Shown here in pieces: positions 1 through 10,638 of a stretch of 64,000 nucleotides of DNA; within the stretch, counting starts at the first letter, position 1, and each line of letters begins with the position of its first letter. The stretch lies in assembly GCA_020055645.1 (NCBI GenBank), contig CM034546.1, forward strand, positions 58,900,001-58,964,000, in the 5' to 3' direction. The notes beneath the pieces are model-generated. The model saw only the letters and a program-made list of their open reading frames with translations. It did not search any database and had not been told where the DNA came from. This stretch comes from Tomocerus qinae (lineage: Eukaryota; Arthropoda; Collembola; Entomobryomorpha; Tomoceridae). Position numbers and translations under genes: made by a program.

Positions 1-130
1 AATGGTAATCAACCCAGGCAGTAACTAAGATTAGGATTAGGAGAGGAATGTAACAACAAAACCCAATATCTTACATGAACTGTATAACGTAAACTGCCCA
101 CATTTATAAGGAGTACATTTCCTTATACCG

Positions 131-214
131 TGTTGACAAAAAGAGTCTTGGTGTTGACAAAAAGGTGTTGACAAAAAAACCGTAAAAAATGTTGTTGACA
201 AAAAGGTGTTGACA
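131..214. repeat. Imperfect tandem repeat, about 13-bp GTGTTGACAAAAA unit
   Basis: The motif GTGTTGACAAAAA recurs about four times with short spacers. It gives a spurious minus-strand reading frame rich in FLST. No gene is supported here. Confidence 0.6.
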
Positions 215-231
215 ATTAGGGGTTCTTCCAT

Positions 232-1377
232 ATATAGTAATGTGTGTGTATATTAACTATTTTGCGTCTTTTAAAATGCATTAAGTTATGTATCCTTTTA
301 TTAAATGGGAAATTAAACTATATGGAGTATGGTGGATCTGATTTTTTAAGAAATTATTTTATTAGCTTATTATTTACAAATACTTATCGGATTGCCATAC
401 TAACAGGGTAACTAACGGCAAGAAATAATTCATTTGTACCTCATATTTAGCTAAACCAAAAATATTTACAAATTATAGTACGTTATAAAACGCAATTTAG
501 GCTTTGGCAGTGGATAATTTGGTTAAATGGTTTGTATATTTTCTACAAGCATGTGTAACATTTTATTTTTATAGTTATGTTGCATAATAAATAACACTAC
601 ATGAAACGATTAAGCAGACCTTCATTCAAGTTTACTCACATATCGTCACAACAGTGTAAAAACAGGACAATAAATTAGGTCGGTGTCTTTTGTGAATACC
701 AAAAACCATTTTAAGCAGCATATTGTTATTTGGTGGCATAGATAGGAATTAATTGCTGATTACCGAGTAAAGTTTGCCTATTGAATGTAGGAAATAAACA
801 AAAGGATCGAAGTGATCATAGTTGTTTATCGTATGATGTGCGCATCAAAAGAATTGACGATATGGTATGATTGATGCTATCTGAAGCTGAGGAGGTTTTT
901 ATTGACGGCGCGGGTCTCAACATTCTTACAGACCACTTTATTGTGCATTAAAGATGCAAAAAGAGTTGTAAATGCGGAATGTTAAACATAGGTTAAGCAC
1001 GAACTAGCAATTAAGGACGCACACCCCATAAAACATACAGTATAGGTATATTCTTATATAAGTATAGGCAGGCTAGTCACAGCATCCTTAACCAACGCAA
1101 ATATCTGCCGTTTCGGCAAACGTCCCTCATCAATAAGCCGTTAAACTATATGAGTTTTAAATCTAAACCCATATAATAATAATAACAATAATTCTGTTTT
1201 AACGATTCAAATATTTTTATTTCCACGTATTGATAAAGCGCAAGCGTCCCAAATGTAAAAGTTATAAAGATAATCTGGATTACTGTTTGGTCCACTTAGG
1301 TGGATTAACATATGGATTACGTAGTATTGTGTATCAAATCAATCATCATGAATTATGATAAATAGGGTTGTAAATAG
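232..1377. other. AT-rich intergenic DNA, no gene seen
   Basis: No long ORF, signal-peptide exon or convincing splice pair was seen. A short stretch near 650-720 resembles sequence near 17100 (the shared text AGGTCGGTGT is followed by similar bases), so part of it belongs to the duplicated small-peptide-gene flank. The remainder is unremarkable. Confidence 0.4.
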
Positions 1378-1385
1378 TATAAATA
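1378..1385 (+). promoter_or_regulatory. Putative TATA box (TATAAATA)
   Basis: TATAAATA lies about 350 bp upstream of the small secreted-protein gene at 1731. A plausible splice acceptor (CCATACAG) ends near 1704, so a 5' UTR intron could link this promoter to the coding exon. The equivalent paralogue at 22301 has TATATAAATA far upstream at 17424 and an acceptor-like TTGTACAG just before its coding exon, which supports this arrangement by inference. Confidence 0.4.
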
Positions 1386-1730
1386 CGAATGTCTCACATG
1401 CATTAACAATCCATGCTTAACAGTTTGTACTTTTCAGCAGTGCAAAACAATTATTAAAACGTTGACGGTTTAAATCAGTTACTATACAATAAGTAGTTTA
1501 ACAATTTGGAAATCATTTCGTTTCCAAATTTAGTACCTTAGTAATCAAATCATAAATACTGTACAGGTAAATTACATTTTTTATTACTTTAAAATCAGAT
1601 TTTATAAGCTTGATTTTGTTTCCTTTTTTTTCCTTCTTAGAGAATTGCCACTTGACATGTTTATTTATGCTATTATATTATCGTAAATTTAAATTTCCAT
1701 ACAGATATTCATAACATCAAGGCAGGATTC

Positions 1731-2018
1731 ATGATGAAGGTGATTATAATAATCGGACTCATTGTTTTGATCGCTGCTACTACTGACGGGGTTTTGTTTG
1801 TATGCAAAACAGCGAATACCAGCAAATGTTTTGTCGGGAACAAGGATAAAGTATGTACCAATTTGGTAACTTCTGACGGTAAACCTTTCATTAGTGGCCA
1901 CACGAGCAGCGGAACTTGCAGAATATGGTCAAAGGCAGGATGTACAGGAGATTTCCAGTCTATTGGCAAATCTCATAAGAAGTTCTATTTTAAAGCTAAG
2001 TCTTGCAGATGTTCATAG
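1731..2018 (+). CDS. Small secreted protein, possible beta/gamma-crystallin-like motif
   Basis: 95 residues in one exon. Residues 1-20 are a clear signal peptide (MMKVIIIIGLIVLIAATTDG), so the product should be secreted. The mature part has seven cysteines, with the order C...C...C-TNLV, then a glycine-rich ISGHTSSGTC block, an aromatic IWSKAGCTGD block and a CRC end. That spacing (cysteine, ~10 residues, C.NL, S.G..C.ly....C.Gd) resembles one beta/gamma-crystallin-type domain as in small fungal and invertebrate secreted proteins. The resemblance is only by pattern and could be wrong. A paralogue at 22301-22582 shares the middle (LVTSDGKPFISGHTSSGT). Two methionine codons start the ORF; either could be used. 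AATAAA at 2025-2030 is only 7 bp past the stop, so it may not be the poly(A) signal used. An acceptor-like CCATACAG upstream suggests a 5' UTR intron. Confidence 0.8.
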   Translation: MMKVIIIIGLIVLIAATTDGVLFVCKTANTSKCFVGNKDKVCTNLVTSDGKPFISGHTSSGTCRIWSKAGCTGDFQSIGKSHKKFYFKAKSCRCS

Positions 2019-2190
2019 TAAGTAAATAAAAGGAGGTCGTCATGTTTATATTTACTACTGAATGAATACTGAAACGTGTCGATATGATGAGTTGGCTACG
2101 GATAAACTATTTAGTAGAGATGTATAAAATATGTTTGTAATTTTACAGGTATACTTTAGTTCAATGTTTACAAAATAACAACCTTCAAAC

Positions 2191-2373
2191 CAGGGCATGA
2201 AAAACCCTTGGCTTTTTGCATTTGGTAACCAAAGCCATAACCCAACAACTCTGGTTTTGGGATTTTGCTTTTAGATGTCAAAAGAGCAACCCAAAGCCCG
2301 GGTTTTGGGTTTTTACTGTTTGATACCCAAATAACCACTCAAAAACCCAAAACCTCGGGTTTTTCGGACCCTG
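2191..2373. repeat. Candidate short hAT-like MITE with CAGGG ends
   Basis: The ends CAGGGCATGAAAAACCC and, on the other strand, CAGGGTCCGAAAAACCC form imperfect terminal inverted repeats, and the inside repeats GGGTTTTGGGTTTTT-like text in both orientations. CAGGG termini are usual for hAT elements. Flanking bases (CCTTCAAA, CCTTATGG) agree only in the first four positions, so the target duplication is weak. Confidence 0.45.
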
Positions 2374-2551
2374 CCTTATGGTGATGCATATTATTATACA
2401 TTATGCAAACTTGACATTGCAATTTTTATGAGGAAATTAAATTTTATTATTATTGCTCCTGAAGTTAATTTTAAGAAGTCATAAAATTGTATATTATGAG
2501 TAGAGGTCCAAGAAACACAATGAATAAGTCATGATTATATTTGGCTGTAGT

Positions 2552-3495
2552 TAGGGAATCCAAAACCGGACCCAAATTTAAAAACCGGTTTCCGGGTTTT
2601 TCGGTTTTTGAACTTTTAAAACCGGTTTTTCACCGGTTTTAAAAACCGAAAATTTGTTTTTAAAAATTCAATGCTAATACTACCAAATTAATGTGTTTGC
2701 AGATAAAGACAGACAGAACACAATATCACCAAGTGGAATTTTAACTTTTTAAAATTTTTAAATGAGATATAAGTCTCAAAAGTAGTTTTTGGTATTATCG
2801 TTTAAAGGGTGCTGATAGTACCAAATTTATTGCAATTGGAGGGGACCCTGCTACAGAACCAATTCTATCGAGTGATTCCCATCCCATGAGAAACAATCAA
2901 AATGTTGTAAATTTATGTACTAAAATTATTGGCCACTCCAAAAACGCTCTGAGCATGCCATCATAGAATATCCAATCATATAGAATACAGCGTCATTGAA
3001 GCAAATAAATTTTTCTCATATTTTTATGCTTTCTAAATTTTTGAAAATTAGAGAAAATTGATTTGAAAGGATTTCATCTGAGTAACAAATTTAATTTTAT
3101 TTCAAAAAATATATCGAGGATAGAAAATTTTTACTGGCATATTTGAATTGAGTAAAAGTAAAAGTAAAAAACTCTAAACGGAACTGGCGATTGCCCTTCT
3201 ATTACTTTACTGTTGTTGTAAATACTGGTTTATTGTGTTTTACTTTACTGGAGTCTACATAATTAAACATTTAGGATTTTTGTTATTATTAATAAACGTT
3301 TTACTATTTTATATAATTTATGTGACTTTATAATTGTATCTCAATTTCGGTTTATCGAATTTTCAAGCTTTATTGCTATTTTAACTGCATATCAGATATA
3401 GTTAAATATCTTCTATCAACACCGGTTTTGAGAAAGTTAAATTCCGGTTTTTCACCGGTTTTAAAACCGGTGTAAAACCGGCTTTGGATTCCCTA
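2552..3495. mobile_element. Non-autonomous hAT-type element, 944 bp, 8-bp TSD
   Basis: The element begins TAGGGAATCCAAAACCGG and ends CCGGCTTTGGATTCCCTA, which is its inverted repeat. It is flanked on both sides by the identical octamer GCTGTAGT (2544-2551 and 3496-3503). An 8-bp duplication with TAGGG ends is the hAT signature. Both subterminal regions are packed with AACCGGTTTT-like motifs. No transposase ORF is present, so it must have been mobilised in trans. Confidence 0.88.
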
Positions 3496-3870
3496 GCTGT
3501 AGTAATAATTCAATGATTTTGAAAAATTGCTGTAGTAATTTAAGGATAATGTAAGTAGCTATAAGAATTCCTGTAGTATATTTGAATCATATATCAATGA
3601 CTAAGATTTGCAATAAACAAAGTTTACTTTATCATCGAGACATTCAAAGGGCACTATAAATCATTTTGTACACATTGCTACAACAGAAACAGAACAAGTT
3701 ACAGGTCCAACAAAAAACCGCAATGTTTACGGTATAAAATATAGATACATATACATACATACGACATAGACACATACACAGTTTGCTTATTGTGATTATC
3801 TAGGCATTGGTTCTCTTCAGACTTTAAAACTTTCGAAAAAACCTTTGAAAAAGTAAAAGAAACTCCAAAA

Positions 3871-4374
3871 ATGAATATTACTTTGACTTTATGTAATATA
3901 ATTTTCATTGTATTTGCTGTGAATATTCAACAGGGTAAGTAGAATCATTGAATTATTTATTCATTAGTATTTCACTTACTATTGGAAAACTAATTAATTA
4001 ATATAACTAATGAATCAGGAAATGGAATCAGTCTTCGGGGCAACGTTGATGACTATGATTATCCAATGATGGTCGTCAGGCGTCCACAAGCTGTAACTAC
4101 ACGACGTCCATTATGGAAACCGGATAACATAGATCCACATTGGCCTTATGATGCATATGGCTGGCCTTTAATATACAGAGTAATTTATACTGAATGTTAC
4201 TGAATAATATCTGAATGGTTTATTCATAAGTTCGTAATTATATTTATTATCCATGTGTTTCAGTGTAAGACTAACGAAAATAGATGCTCAAGAGATCTGG
4301 ACTGTTGCAGCAACCAGTGTGCCTTTTCTATTAGGCATTTTGGAAAAATCTGTGTGCGTAATAATTATACATAA
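3871..4374 (+). CDS. Secreted six-cysteine knottin-like precursor, paralogue A1 (3 exons)
   Basis: Exons 3871-3934, 4019-4179 and 4264-4374 join to 111 residues. Exon 1 is a signal peptide (MNITLTLCNIIFIVFAVNIQ) with a phase-1 donor GTAAGT. Exon 2 is an acidic, tyrosine- and tryptophan-rich pro-region with DDYDYPMM and VVRRPQ; a dibasic RR could be a processing site. Exon 3 starts exactly at the first cysteine (phase 0) and carries C-X6-C-X5-CC-X3-C-X10-C, the inhibitor cystine knot pattern. This scaffold is used by defence peptides, signalling peptides and venom peptides, so function cannot be assigned. It has no ORF long enough to be found without splicing. TATAAAAT at about 3733 may be its promoter, and AATAAA lies at 4380. 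Three paralogues in this window keep the same intron positions and cysteine spacing, which makes the model strong. Confidence 0.85.
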
Positions 4375-4440
4375 AAGAGAATAAATTCATGCAAAACGAT
4401 TTAATTTCAGACATGGCAATAATTTCCTATTTCAAGAAAT

Positions 4441-4598
4441 TTTTCTTGAAAAATGAAATATTTGAAATTAATGAAATAAATACAATGTACATGTGTACAC
4501 GCATGCACGTTTTATTTCTTTCAAGTGACATTTATTGAAATTTTTGAAATGAATGCCATGTACCTTATTTGTTTCAAATATTTCATTTTCAAGGAAAA
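4441..4598. repeat. Short AT-rich inverted repeat
   Basis: Arms of about 28 bp (4441-4468 and 4571-4598; core TGAAATATTTGAAAT) face each other across about 100 bp. It could be a small MITE or a chance AT-rich hairpin. No target duplication was identified. Confidence 0.45.
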
Positions 4599-4620
4599 TA
4601 GAGCTGAAATATTTTAAAAA

Positions 4621-5269
4621 TTTGTTCATTTATTTTCGTGAAAGATTTAAAGGCCCTACCTGTTTACATTCATTTGGCGTTAACATAAGATGATGTTGAA
4701 TATGAATGAAAACTCCAAGATTGTGCTATGAAAATTTTTAAAGCAGTAAATGTTACATCAAAAACTAGAATAACAGACAGTCAATTAAATAATAAATAAA
4801 TTACACTTAAATTATGAAGCCATGATTATTTAACTATTAATACGCCAATTTAATACCTTTGTTGGAAATTAAAAGCTATCAAATTAGGTTACGAAACATT
4901 GTAGCTCTTTGTATTATTTATTAATTATCTATTGAAATTAATTTTTACAAATTTTAATTAATTTTTTGAGGCAAAAAGTAAACTAGAGTGCCATGAGTAT
5001 TTAATACACACTACATATGAGACTACATTACGTATAATACGCTGTTAATAAATTAGTATTTTGAACTTGTTGAGCATCTGCATTTTTTGATTGTCTTGAC
5101 AAGATGTGAGGACCATGAAGGATGCCAATATTGAGAACTTGTAACTTTCAATTGAAAGGAATTTAAATTTTAGGTCTCTGACTTTTAAAATCCAAACGTT
5201 AACCTTAGTAAGAATTTCGGCACTATGTCATGGCAACTTACAGGTATTTAAACACTTACACATCCAAGC
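4621..5269. other. Intergenic, no gene seen
   Basis: AT-rich sequence without coding or splice structure. The stretch at about 4600-4680 resembles 5443-5540 (both contain AAATATTTT then CCTGTTTAC), so there may be a degraded direct repeat. Confidence 0.35.
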
Positions 5270-5421
5270 GTGGTACAATTGTACCACAACGCCTTTATTT
5301 GCCCTTATCTCCGTTCCTTTCAACCGAATTACACCCAGCCTTCAGGTACCTGTCAGTATCCAATGTGGTACAAATGTACCACAAAGAAGGTTTCTTATCT
5401 GGGGTGGTACATTTGTATCAC
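5270..5421. repeat. Three GTGGTAC...GTACCAC palindromes
   Basis: GTGGTACAATTGTACCAC (5270-5287) is a perfect 18-bp palindrome. Near-copies lie at 5365-5382 (GTGGTACAAATGTACCAC) and 5404-5421 (GTGGTACATTTGTATCAC). Short ORFs through this block are explained by the repeats. Confidence 0.7.
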
Positions 5422-6319
5422 ACTTGGATACTGCCATGGTAAGCTAGAATAGAGTTGAAATATTTTGCAAAATTTTTCAAAAATTTCGTTTATTTATTTT
5501 CGAAAAACATTTTAAGTACCATGCCTGTTTACTTTTATTTCATACTTTTATTCATTTTTACCTCTAATCATCAATTCAAATAAATAAGTAAATAAGATTT
5601 AGGGTCAAAATGTTTACGGAGATTTATCTCTGACAATTTTAAAACTCTGGGACGATATTCTGATCCTATTAGCAAGTGGAAATCGCAAGCAAATATTGAG
5701 TTACCACAGGAGTCACTATTGTTCATATTCTCATCATTTTCGTAGGTTTAACTTTGCTATCATTGTCTAAGGAATAGAGAATATTCATAGCACTGCTGCA
5801 AAACACGATTCTCATCCCCTGATATTGCTACAATAGACAGAAACCTATCGCAAAGTTAGCGCAAACTGAGAGCTAACTTTGCAATCTCATTGTTGAAAGC
5901 ACTTGGAGAATGGAGTCAATTGTGATGTGATCCCTATATGGTTACATCCATGCCCAAAGTACCGCTACCTTGGACAACTTATCAAAAACTGTTACAACGT
6001 CGCAAACTTGTTGGGACGCTTCCAACTGACACGAGAATATGGATTTATTTTGAAATTGCAAGTAGAGGTAGCAACTCTTGCGATGTCGCAACTTTACCAC
6101 AATAGATAAGGAATACCGTTCTTGAATATTAATTATACAATATTTTAGTGTTATTTATTATGCATTTATTTTATTATGCCAAAGTAACTTGACATTTTAG
6201 ATTTCCATGAGAAAATAAAATTTTAGCACCATTACTGTTCTTGAAAAGTTAATTCAATTGATTAAGTACGTCATAAAATTGTTAGAGGCCAGATGCTAAG
6301 AAACATAATGAATAATTAA

Positions 6320-6488
6320 GGCACGTATCTAGGAATTTTACCAAGGGGGGCACACCAAAATATTGGTAAAGTTATGACATATTCGAACGTTGTGCGGAAT
6401 TGTTTGGATTTTTTACCTTTGATAACAAATAAAATTGTCGTCTTTCTCTAAGAATTTAAGGAGGGCTCCAGCATACTGGATACGTGCC
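6320..6488. mobile_element. CACGTATCCAG-family MITE, copy in duplicated unit
   Basis: Begins AGGCACGTATCTAGG and ends ACTGGATACGTGCCTG. Flanks GAATAATT and AAATAATT differ at one of eight positions, fitting an 8-bp target duplication. A second copy at 7557-7725 exists only because the surrounding unit is duplicated. Confidence 0.7.
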
Positions 6489-6881
6489 TGAAATAATTTA
6501 TTACTAAAACGTTTAGTCACCACAATTTCATAGCAGTGTAACAGTGCATTGTTTTAGTTGATCAAGGTCGAATACCATATATTTTATTATTATGATTTCA
6601 ATTTCAACCAGTTAGTAAAAATCTTGCAGTCTTTTAAGAATACTGAGATAGTTAATATCAACTGAATCAACTCCTGTAATTGTAACAAATAACCACTATT
6701 ACTACGACTACTTTCTGTTATTTTTATTCCAAGAAGGGTGATAAACCTTTTATTGGGCTTTGCTATTATAATTTATAATTACAGCAATATTATATAAATA
6801 TAGCATAAAGCAGCTTTAGTTATTGTAAAATCTAGACATTGTTTTAAAAACTTACGAAAAGTTCATTCCAAAACTCCAAAA

Positions 6882-6923
6882 ATGAATATTATTGTAGGAT
6901 GTAGTATAATATTCATAATATTT
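6882..6923 (+). pseudogene. Orphan first-exon fragment of knottin-like gene A2
   Basis: Starts with the same ATG and first 14 codons as exon 1 at 8119, then breaks at 6924 into unrelated text. No exon 2 or 3 follows before the next copy, apart from scattered exon-2 scraps in 6924-7247. It is not a working gene as assembled. Confidence 0.8.
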
Positions 6924-7247
6924 CTCATCATTTTCGTAGGTTTAACTTTGCTATCATTGATCTAAGGAATAGAGAATATTCATAGCACTGCTGCAAAACA
7001 CGATTCTCATTTCCTGATGAGTCTTGCTACAATATGACAGAAACCTATCGCAATGAGTTGTCAGGCGTCCTCAAACTGAGAGCTAACTTTGCAATCTCAT
7101 TGTTGAAAGCACTTGGAGAATGTAGATCCACATTGGCCTTATGATGAAAGTGGCTGGCCTTTACATCCATGCCCAAAGTACCGCTACCTTGGACAACTTA
7201 CTCAATAATATCTGAATGGTTAATTCATAAGTTCGTAATTATATTTA
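6924..7247. other. Interleaved mosaic of two unrelated sequences
   Basis: The block follows 5727-6010 almost base for base but is broken by inserts that come, in order, from the gene at 8161-8480. The inserts are a GATGAGTCTT piece, a GTTGTCAGGCGTCCTCAAA piece and an exon-2 piece with CCACATTGGCCTTATGATGA, followed by an intron-2 piece with ATATCTGAATGGTTAATTC. Switches fall at short matches. This looks like a consensus forced from two alternative haplotypes, not a natural recombinant. Confidence 0.75.
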
Positions 7248-8028
7248 TTGGGACGCTTCCAACTGACACGAGAATATGGATTTATTTTGAAATTGCAAGT
7301 AGAGGTAGCAACTCTTGCGATGTCGCAACTTTACCACAATAGATAAGGAATACCGTTCTTGAATATTAATTATACAATATTTTAGTGTTATTTATTATGC
7401 ATTTATTTTATTATGCCAAAGTAACTTGACATTTTAGATTTCCATGAGAAAATAAAATTTTAGCACCATTACTGTTCTTGAAAAGTTAATTCAATTGATT
7501 AAGTACGTCATAAAATTGTTAGAGGCCAGATGCTAAGAAACATAATGAATAATTAAGGCACGTATCTAGGAATTTTACCAAGGGGGGCACACCAAAATAT
7601 TGGTAAAGTTATGACATATTCGAACGTTGTGCGGAATTGTTTGGATTTTTTACCTTTGATAACAAATAAAATTGTCGTCTTTCTCTAAGAATTTAAGGAG
7701 GGCTCCAGCATACTGGATACGTGCCTGAAATAATTTATTACTAAAACGTTTAGTCACCACAATTTCATAGCAGTGTAACAGTGCATTGTTTTAGTTGATC
7801 AAGGTCGAATACCATATATTTTATTATTATGATTTCAATTTCAACCATTTAGTAAAAATCTTGCAGTCTTTTAAGAATACTGAGATAGTTAATATCAACT
7901 GAATCAACTCCTGTAATTGTAACAAATAACCACTATTACTACGACTACTTTCTGTTATTTTTATTCCAAGAAGGGTGATAAACCTTTTATTGGGCTTTGC
8001 TATTATAATTTATAATTACAGCAATATT

Positions 8029-8036
8029 ATATAAAT
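8029..8036 (+). promoter_or_regulatory. Putative TATA box of the knottin-like gene at 8119
   Basis: TATAAATA sits 90 bp before the ATG at 8119, leaving room for a short 5' UTR. The same sequence occurs 1237 bp upstream in the duplicated flank. Confidence 0.5.
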
Positions 8037-8118
8037 ATAGCATAAAGCAGCTTTAGTTATTGTAAAATCTAGACATTGTTTTAAAAACTTACGAAAAGTT
8101 CATTCCAAAACTCCAAAA

Positions 8119-8610
8119 ATGAATATTATTGTAGGATGTAGTATAATATTCATAATATTTGTGGGTATTCAACGAGGTAAGTTAATTTTTAGTATTATTG
8201 ATTTATTAGAATTTCACTTACCTCTGGAAAACTAATTAATTTCCCTATTAGGAAATGGGATGAGTCTTCCGGTCTACTATGATGATACCTATGATTATCC
8301 AATGATGGTTGTCAGGCGTCCTCAAAAAATAACCACACGCCATCCATTGTGGAAACCGGACAATGTAGATCCACATTGGCCTTATGATGAAAGTGGCTGG
8401 CCTTTAATATACAGAGTAATTTATACTGAATGTTACTAAATAATATCTGAATGGTTAATTCATAAGTTCGTAATTATATTTATTATCCATGTGTTTCAGT
8501 GTAAGACTAATGAAAATAAATGCTCAAGAGATGTGGACTGTTGCAGCAACCAGTGTGCCTTTTCTCTTAGGCATTTTGGAAAAGTCTGTGTGCGTAATAA
8601 TGGAGAATAA
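8119..8610 (+). CDS. Secreted six-cysteine knottin-like precursor, paralogue A2 (3 exons)
   Basis: Exons 8119-8176, 8252-8415 and 8500-8610 give 110 residues. The layout matches the gene at 3871: hydrophobic signal peptide, phase-1 intron, acidic pro-region with YDYPMMVVRRPQ, phase-0 intron, then a cysteine domain C-X6-C-X5-CC-X3-C-X10-C starting on the first base of exon 3. The pro-region is diverged from A1 in its first third (a run of Asp/Tyr) but the WKPDN and DPHWPYD blocks are kept. The stop codon lies inside AATAAA (8607-8612), an unusually tight arrangement if that is the poly(A) signal. The first 916 bp of its 5' flank and exon 1 are duplicated upstream without the rest of the gene. 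Secretion and disulphide knot are inferred; target and role are unknown. Confidence 0.85.
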
Positions 8611-9233
8611 ATTCATGCAAAACCATTTAATTGGCTGTTTGCCATCTCATTCTACATTTTTTCATGTAAAATTTGCTGCTTTAAAAATATCCTTGGCACA
8701 ACCTTGGAGCAGTTCTCATTTGCAACTATCTTCAACAATTTTTGCATTGCACTTAGCTGAATTTTAAGCTTTCGATTCGTGGCACTACATGAAGTATTAT
8801 GAAGTTCCCATCGCTCATCTATCATCGCACAGCCTTTAATTGACTAATTACACCTTAACTCACATCAACTCAAAAGTTTTTTTAGAATTTTCCCACTATC
8901 TCAGTTATCTCTTTCCTGGTTAAATGAGAAATGGAAAATATGAAACCATGCTATCTCCTCATGGTCTGACGGCAACGACTGATGGCGGTTATTGGCCATT
9001 ATGCATGGCTTAATTATGTCCAATGCAATATTATCGAAAGCCTTTCATATCTCAAACGACAATAATGGAACAACAACTTTGTTTTGATGACCCAAATATT
9101 TGTGTTGTAACCCTAAGATGTCATTCCAAAATATAAATGTAAAAATGTTTTCACGCAGTGGATATTCTTGATTTGTGCCATTTAATGTTATAAATTATTT
9201 TAAAGGATTATATCATCATATCTTGATTGCAAA

Positions 9234-9242
9234 TATATAAAT
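9234..9242 (+). promoter_or_regulatory. TATA-box remnant of a lost secreted-protein gene
   Basis: TATATAAAT within GCAAATATATAAATTCAGATG aligns with the copy B box at 17424, which is upstream of the crystallin-like gene. In copy A no such coding exon follows before the knottin-like gene, so this promoter looks orphaned or has been taken over by the gene at 10639. Confidence 0.4.
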
Positions 9243-9891
9243 TCAGATGCATACAAAAAGGATTCACAGTTAGTTGCGGGTTAAAGTTGTACTATTCCAC
9301 GTTATTTTAAAACTTTGACACAAAAATATGCCAAAAACTTAAAACGTTCCCAACAACATGATTAAGGTACCATTTCCATTACTAGTGAACAGCTATAATA
9401 ATACTACTTTGTGAATAATACATACCTAAATACCTAAATATACGATATAAATTATAAGGTACTGGTAATTGATAATGATGAATTTTACTTGCTAAAAATC
9501 TTTTTAGAGGGCAACTACCATTGTTTTAGTGCAGCTCATACTATACTACTATACTGCTTAATTAAAGCCTTTTGAGATAAAGTAGTCAAATTACTGTTCG
9601 TATATTAATTAGCACGCTGAGGGGTACAAGTTACACGTGCAAATCAATGAAATCTCGAATTTCAACCTACAAAAATAGTCAACCTGACACTGACAAACTT
9701 CTTTTATGGTCAAAAAGCCAAACTGAAGTTTGTTATGATTATATTTGCTTTTGCAATTTTAATTATTCGAAATGACATTTCAACATTAGCGAGTCACTTA
9801 TGCTGCATATTTTTCTCCCATAATAGATGAGGACATTTTTGATGTTTTAAAACCTGATAGTAGACATTCGAATTCCTAAGGCAATAAGCAT

Positions 9892-10003
9892 TGTAATTGT
9901 AAATGTAATTGTTAAGGCTTTATTGTCAGACATTATACAGATTCATGGCAACATGAAACTGGTTTCCAATAGAGGACAAGCATACTGCTAAATACAGTAA
10001 CTG
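9892..10003 (-). mobile_element. Short 3'-end fragment of a LINE
   Basis: GGCTTTATTGTCAGACATTATA and the following bases match the 3' end of the minus-strand LINE at 50890-53345 (near 50915-50980). An ATTGTAA-rich tail precedes it, as expected for a severely 5'-truncated insertion on the minus strand. Confidence 0.7.
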
Positions 10004-10638
10004 GAGCGATAATGTTGTCGCTATTTCATTGAATTCAATTTCAACTGAATTCCAATTCAATCATTTCAATTTCATTGAATTAATTGAATCATAAACAGAA
10101 TAGTACTGTGATGGTGCACAGTAAAAATATGTGACATGCGACTGCTACTGCTACAGTGTATAGTTAAATACTACACTTATGAGCATTTCTCCAAAAAAAA
10201 TGGCTTAAGGTTTTCTATAAGTTGTAAAAATTCCATAGTTTAATTTAGAACGCTTGTAAAACGAAGAATGGCATGAATGATATTGAAAAAGTTATTATTG
10301 ATGTGATAAAACTCTTAGTTATTGTGTTAAAATACTATTTTCTATTGCATAGAACGTTTTATAGGGAAATTAAACTCTGATTTAAAATTAAACGGAATTT
10401 CGATTCATTGTTTATAAAACATCTTTAAACAAATAAAGTAATTTTATGGACCGTTTAGAGTTGGGATTTTCTGCTGGGGCTTTAGAGTTGCAATAATTAA
10501 GTAGCATTGCATTCGTAAGCAATCATCATTCCAAGGGTAATTTTTTGCAGCATTGTTACATTATTGTATTACAATACTGAAATTCCATTGTCCATTTTCA
10601 GGTAGTTAAAATTTTATAACCTTTTAAGCCATTTCAAA

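Larger units (their letters stand above)
6008..8160. repeat. Tandem duplication, 1237-bp offset, about 916 bp per copy
   Basis: 6008-6923 is repeated at 7245-8160 with a constant offset of 1237 bp. By eye I find essentially one difference (near 6611 against 7848). The unit holds the 5' flank, TATA box and first part of exon 1 of the knottin-like gene at 8119. Near identity means a very recent duplication or an assembly duplication. The DNA between the copies (6924-7247) is anomalous and listed separately. Confidence 0.9.

Noticed and set aside
2025-2030. AATAAA as the poly(A) signal of the 1731 gene
   Set aside because: It is only 7 bp after the stop, so I noted it but did not call it as a feature.
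8489-8767. 92-codon frame over the third exon of the A2 gene
   Set aside because: It is in another frame; the spliced cysteine-domain frame is supported by four paralogues.
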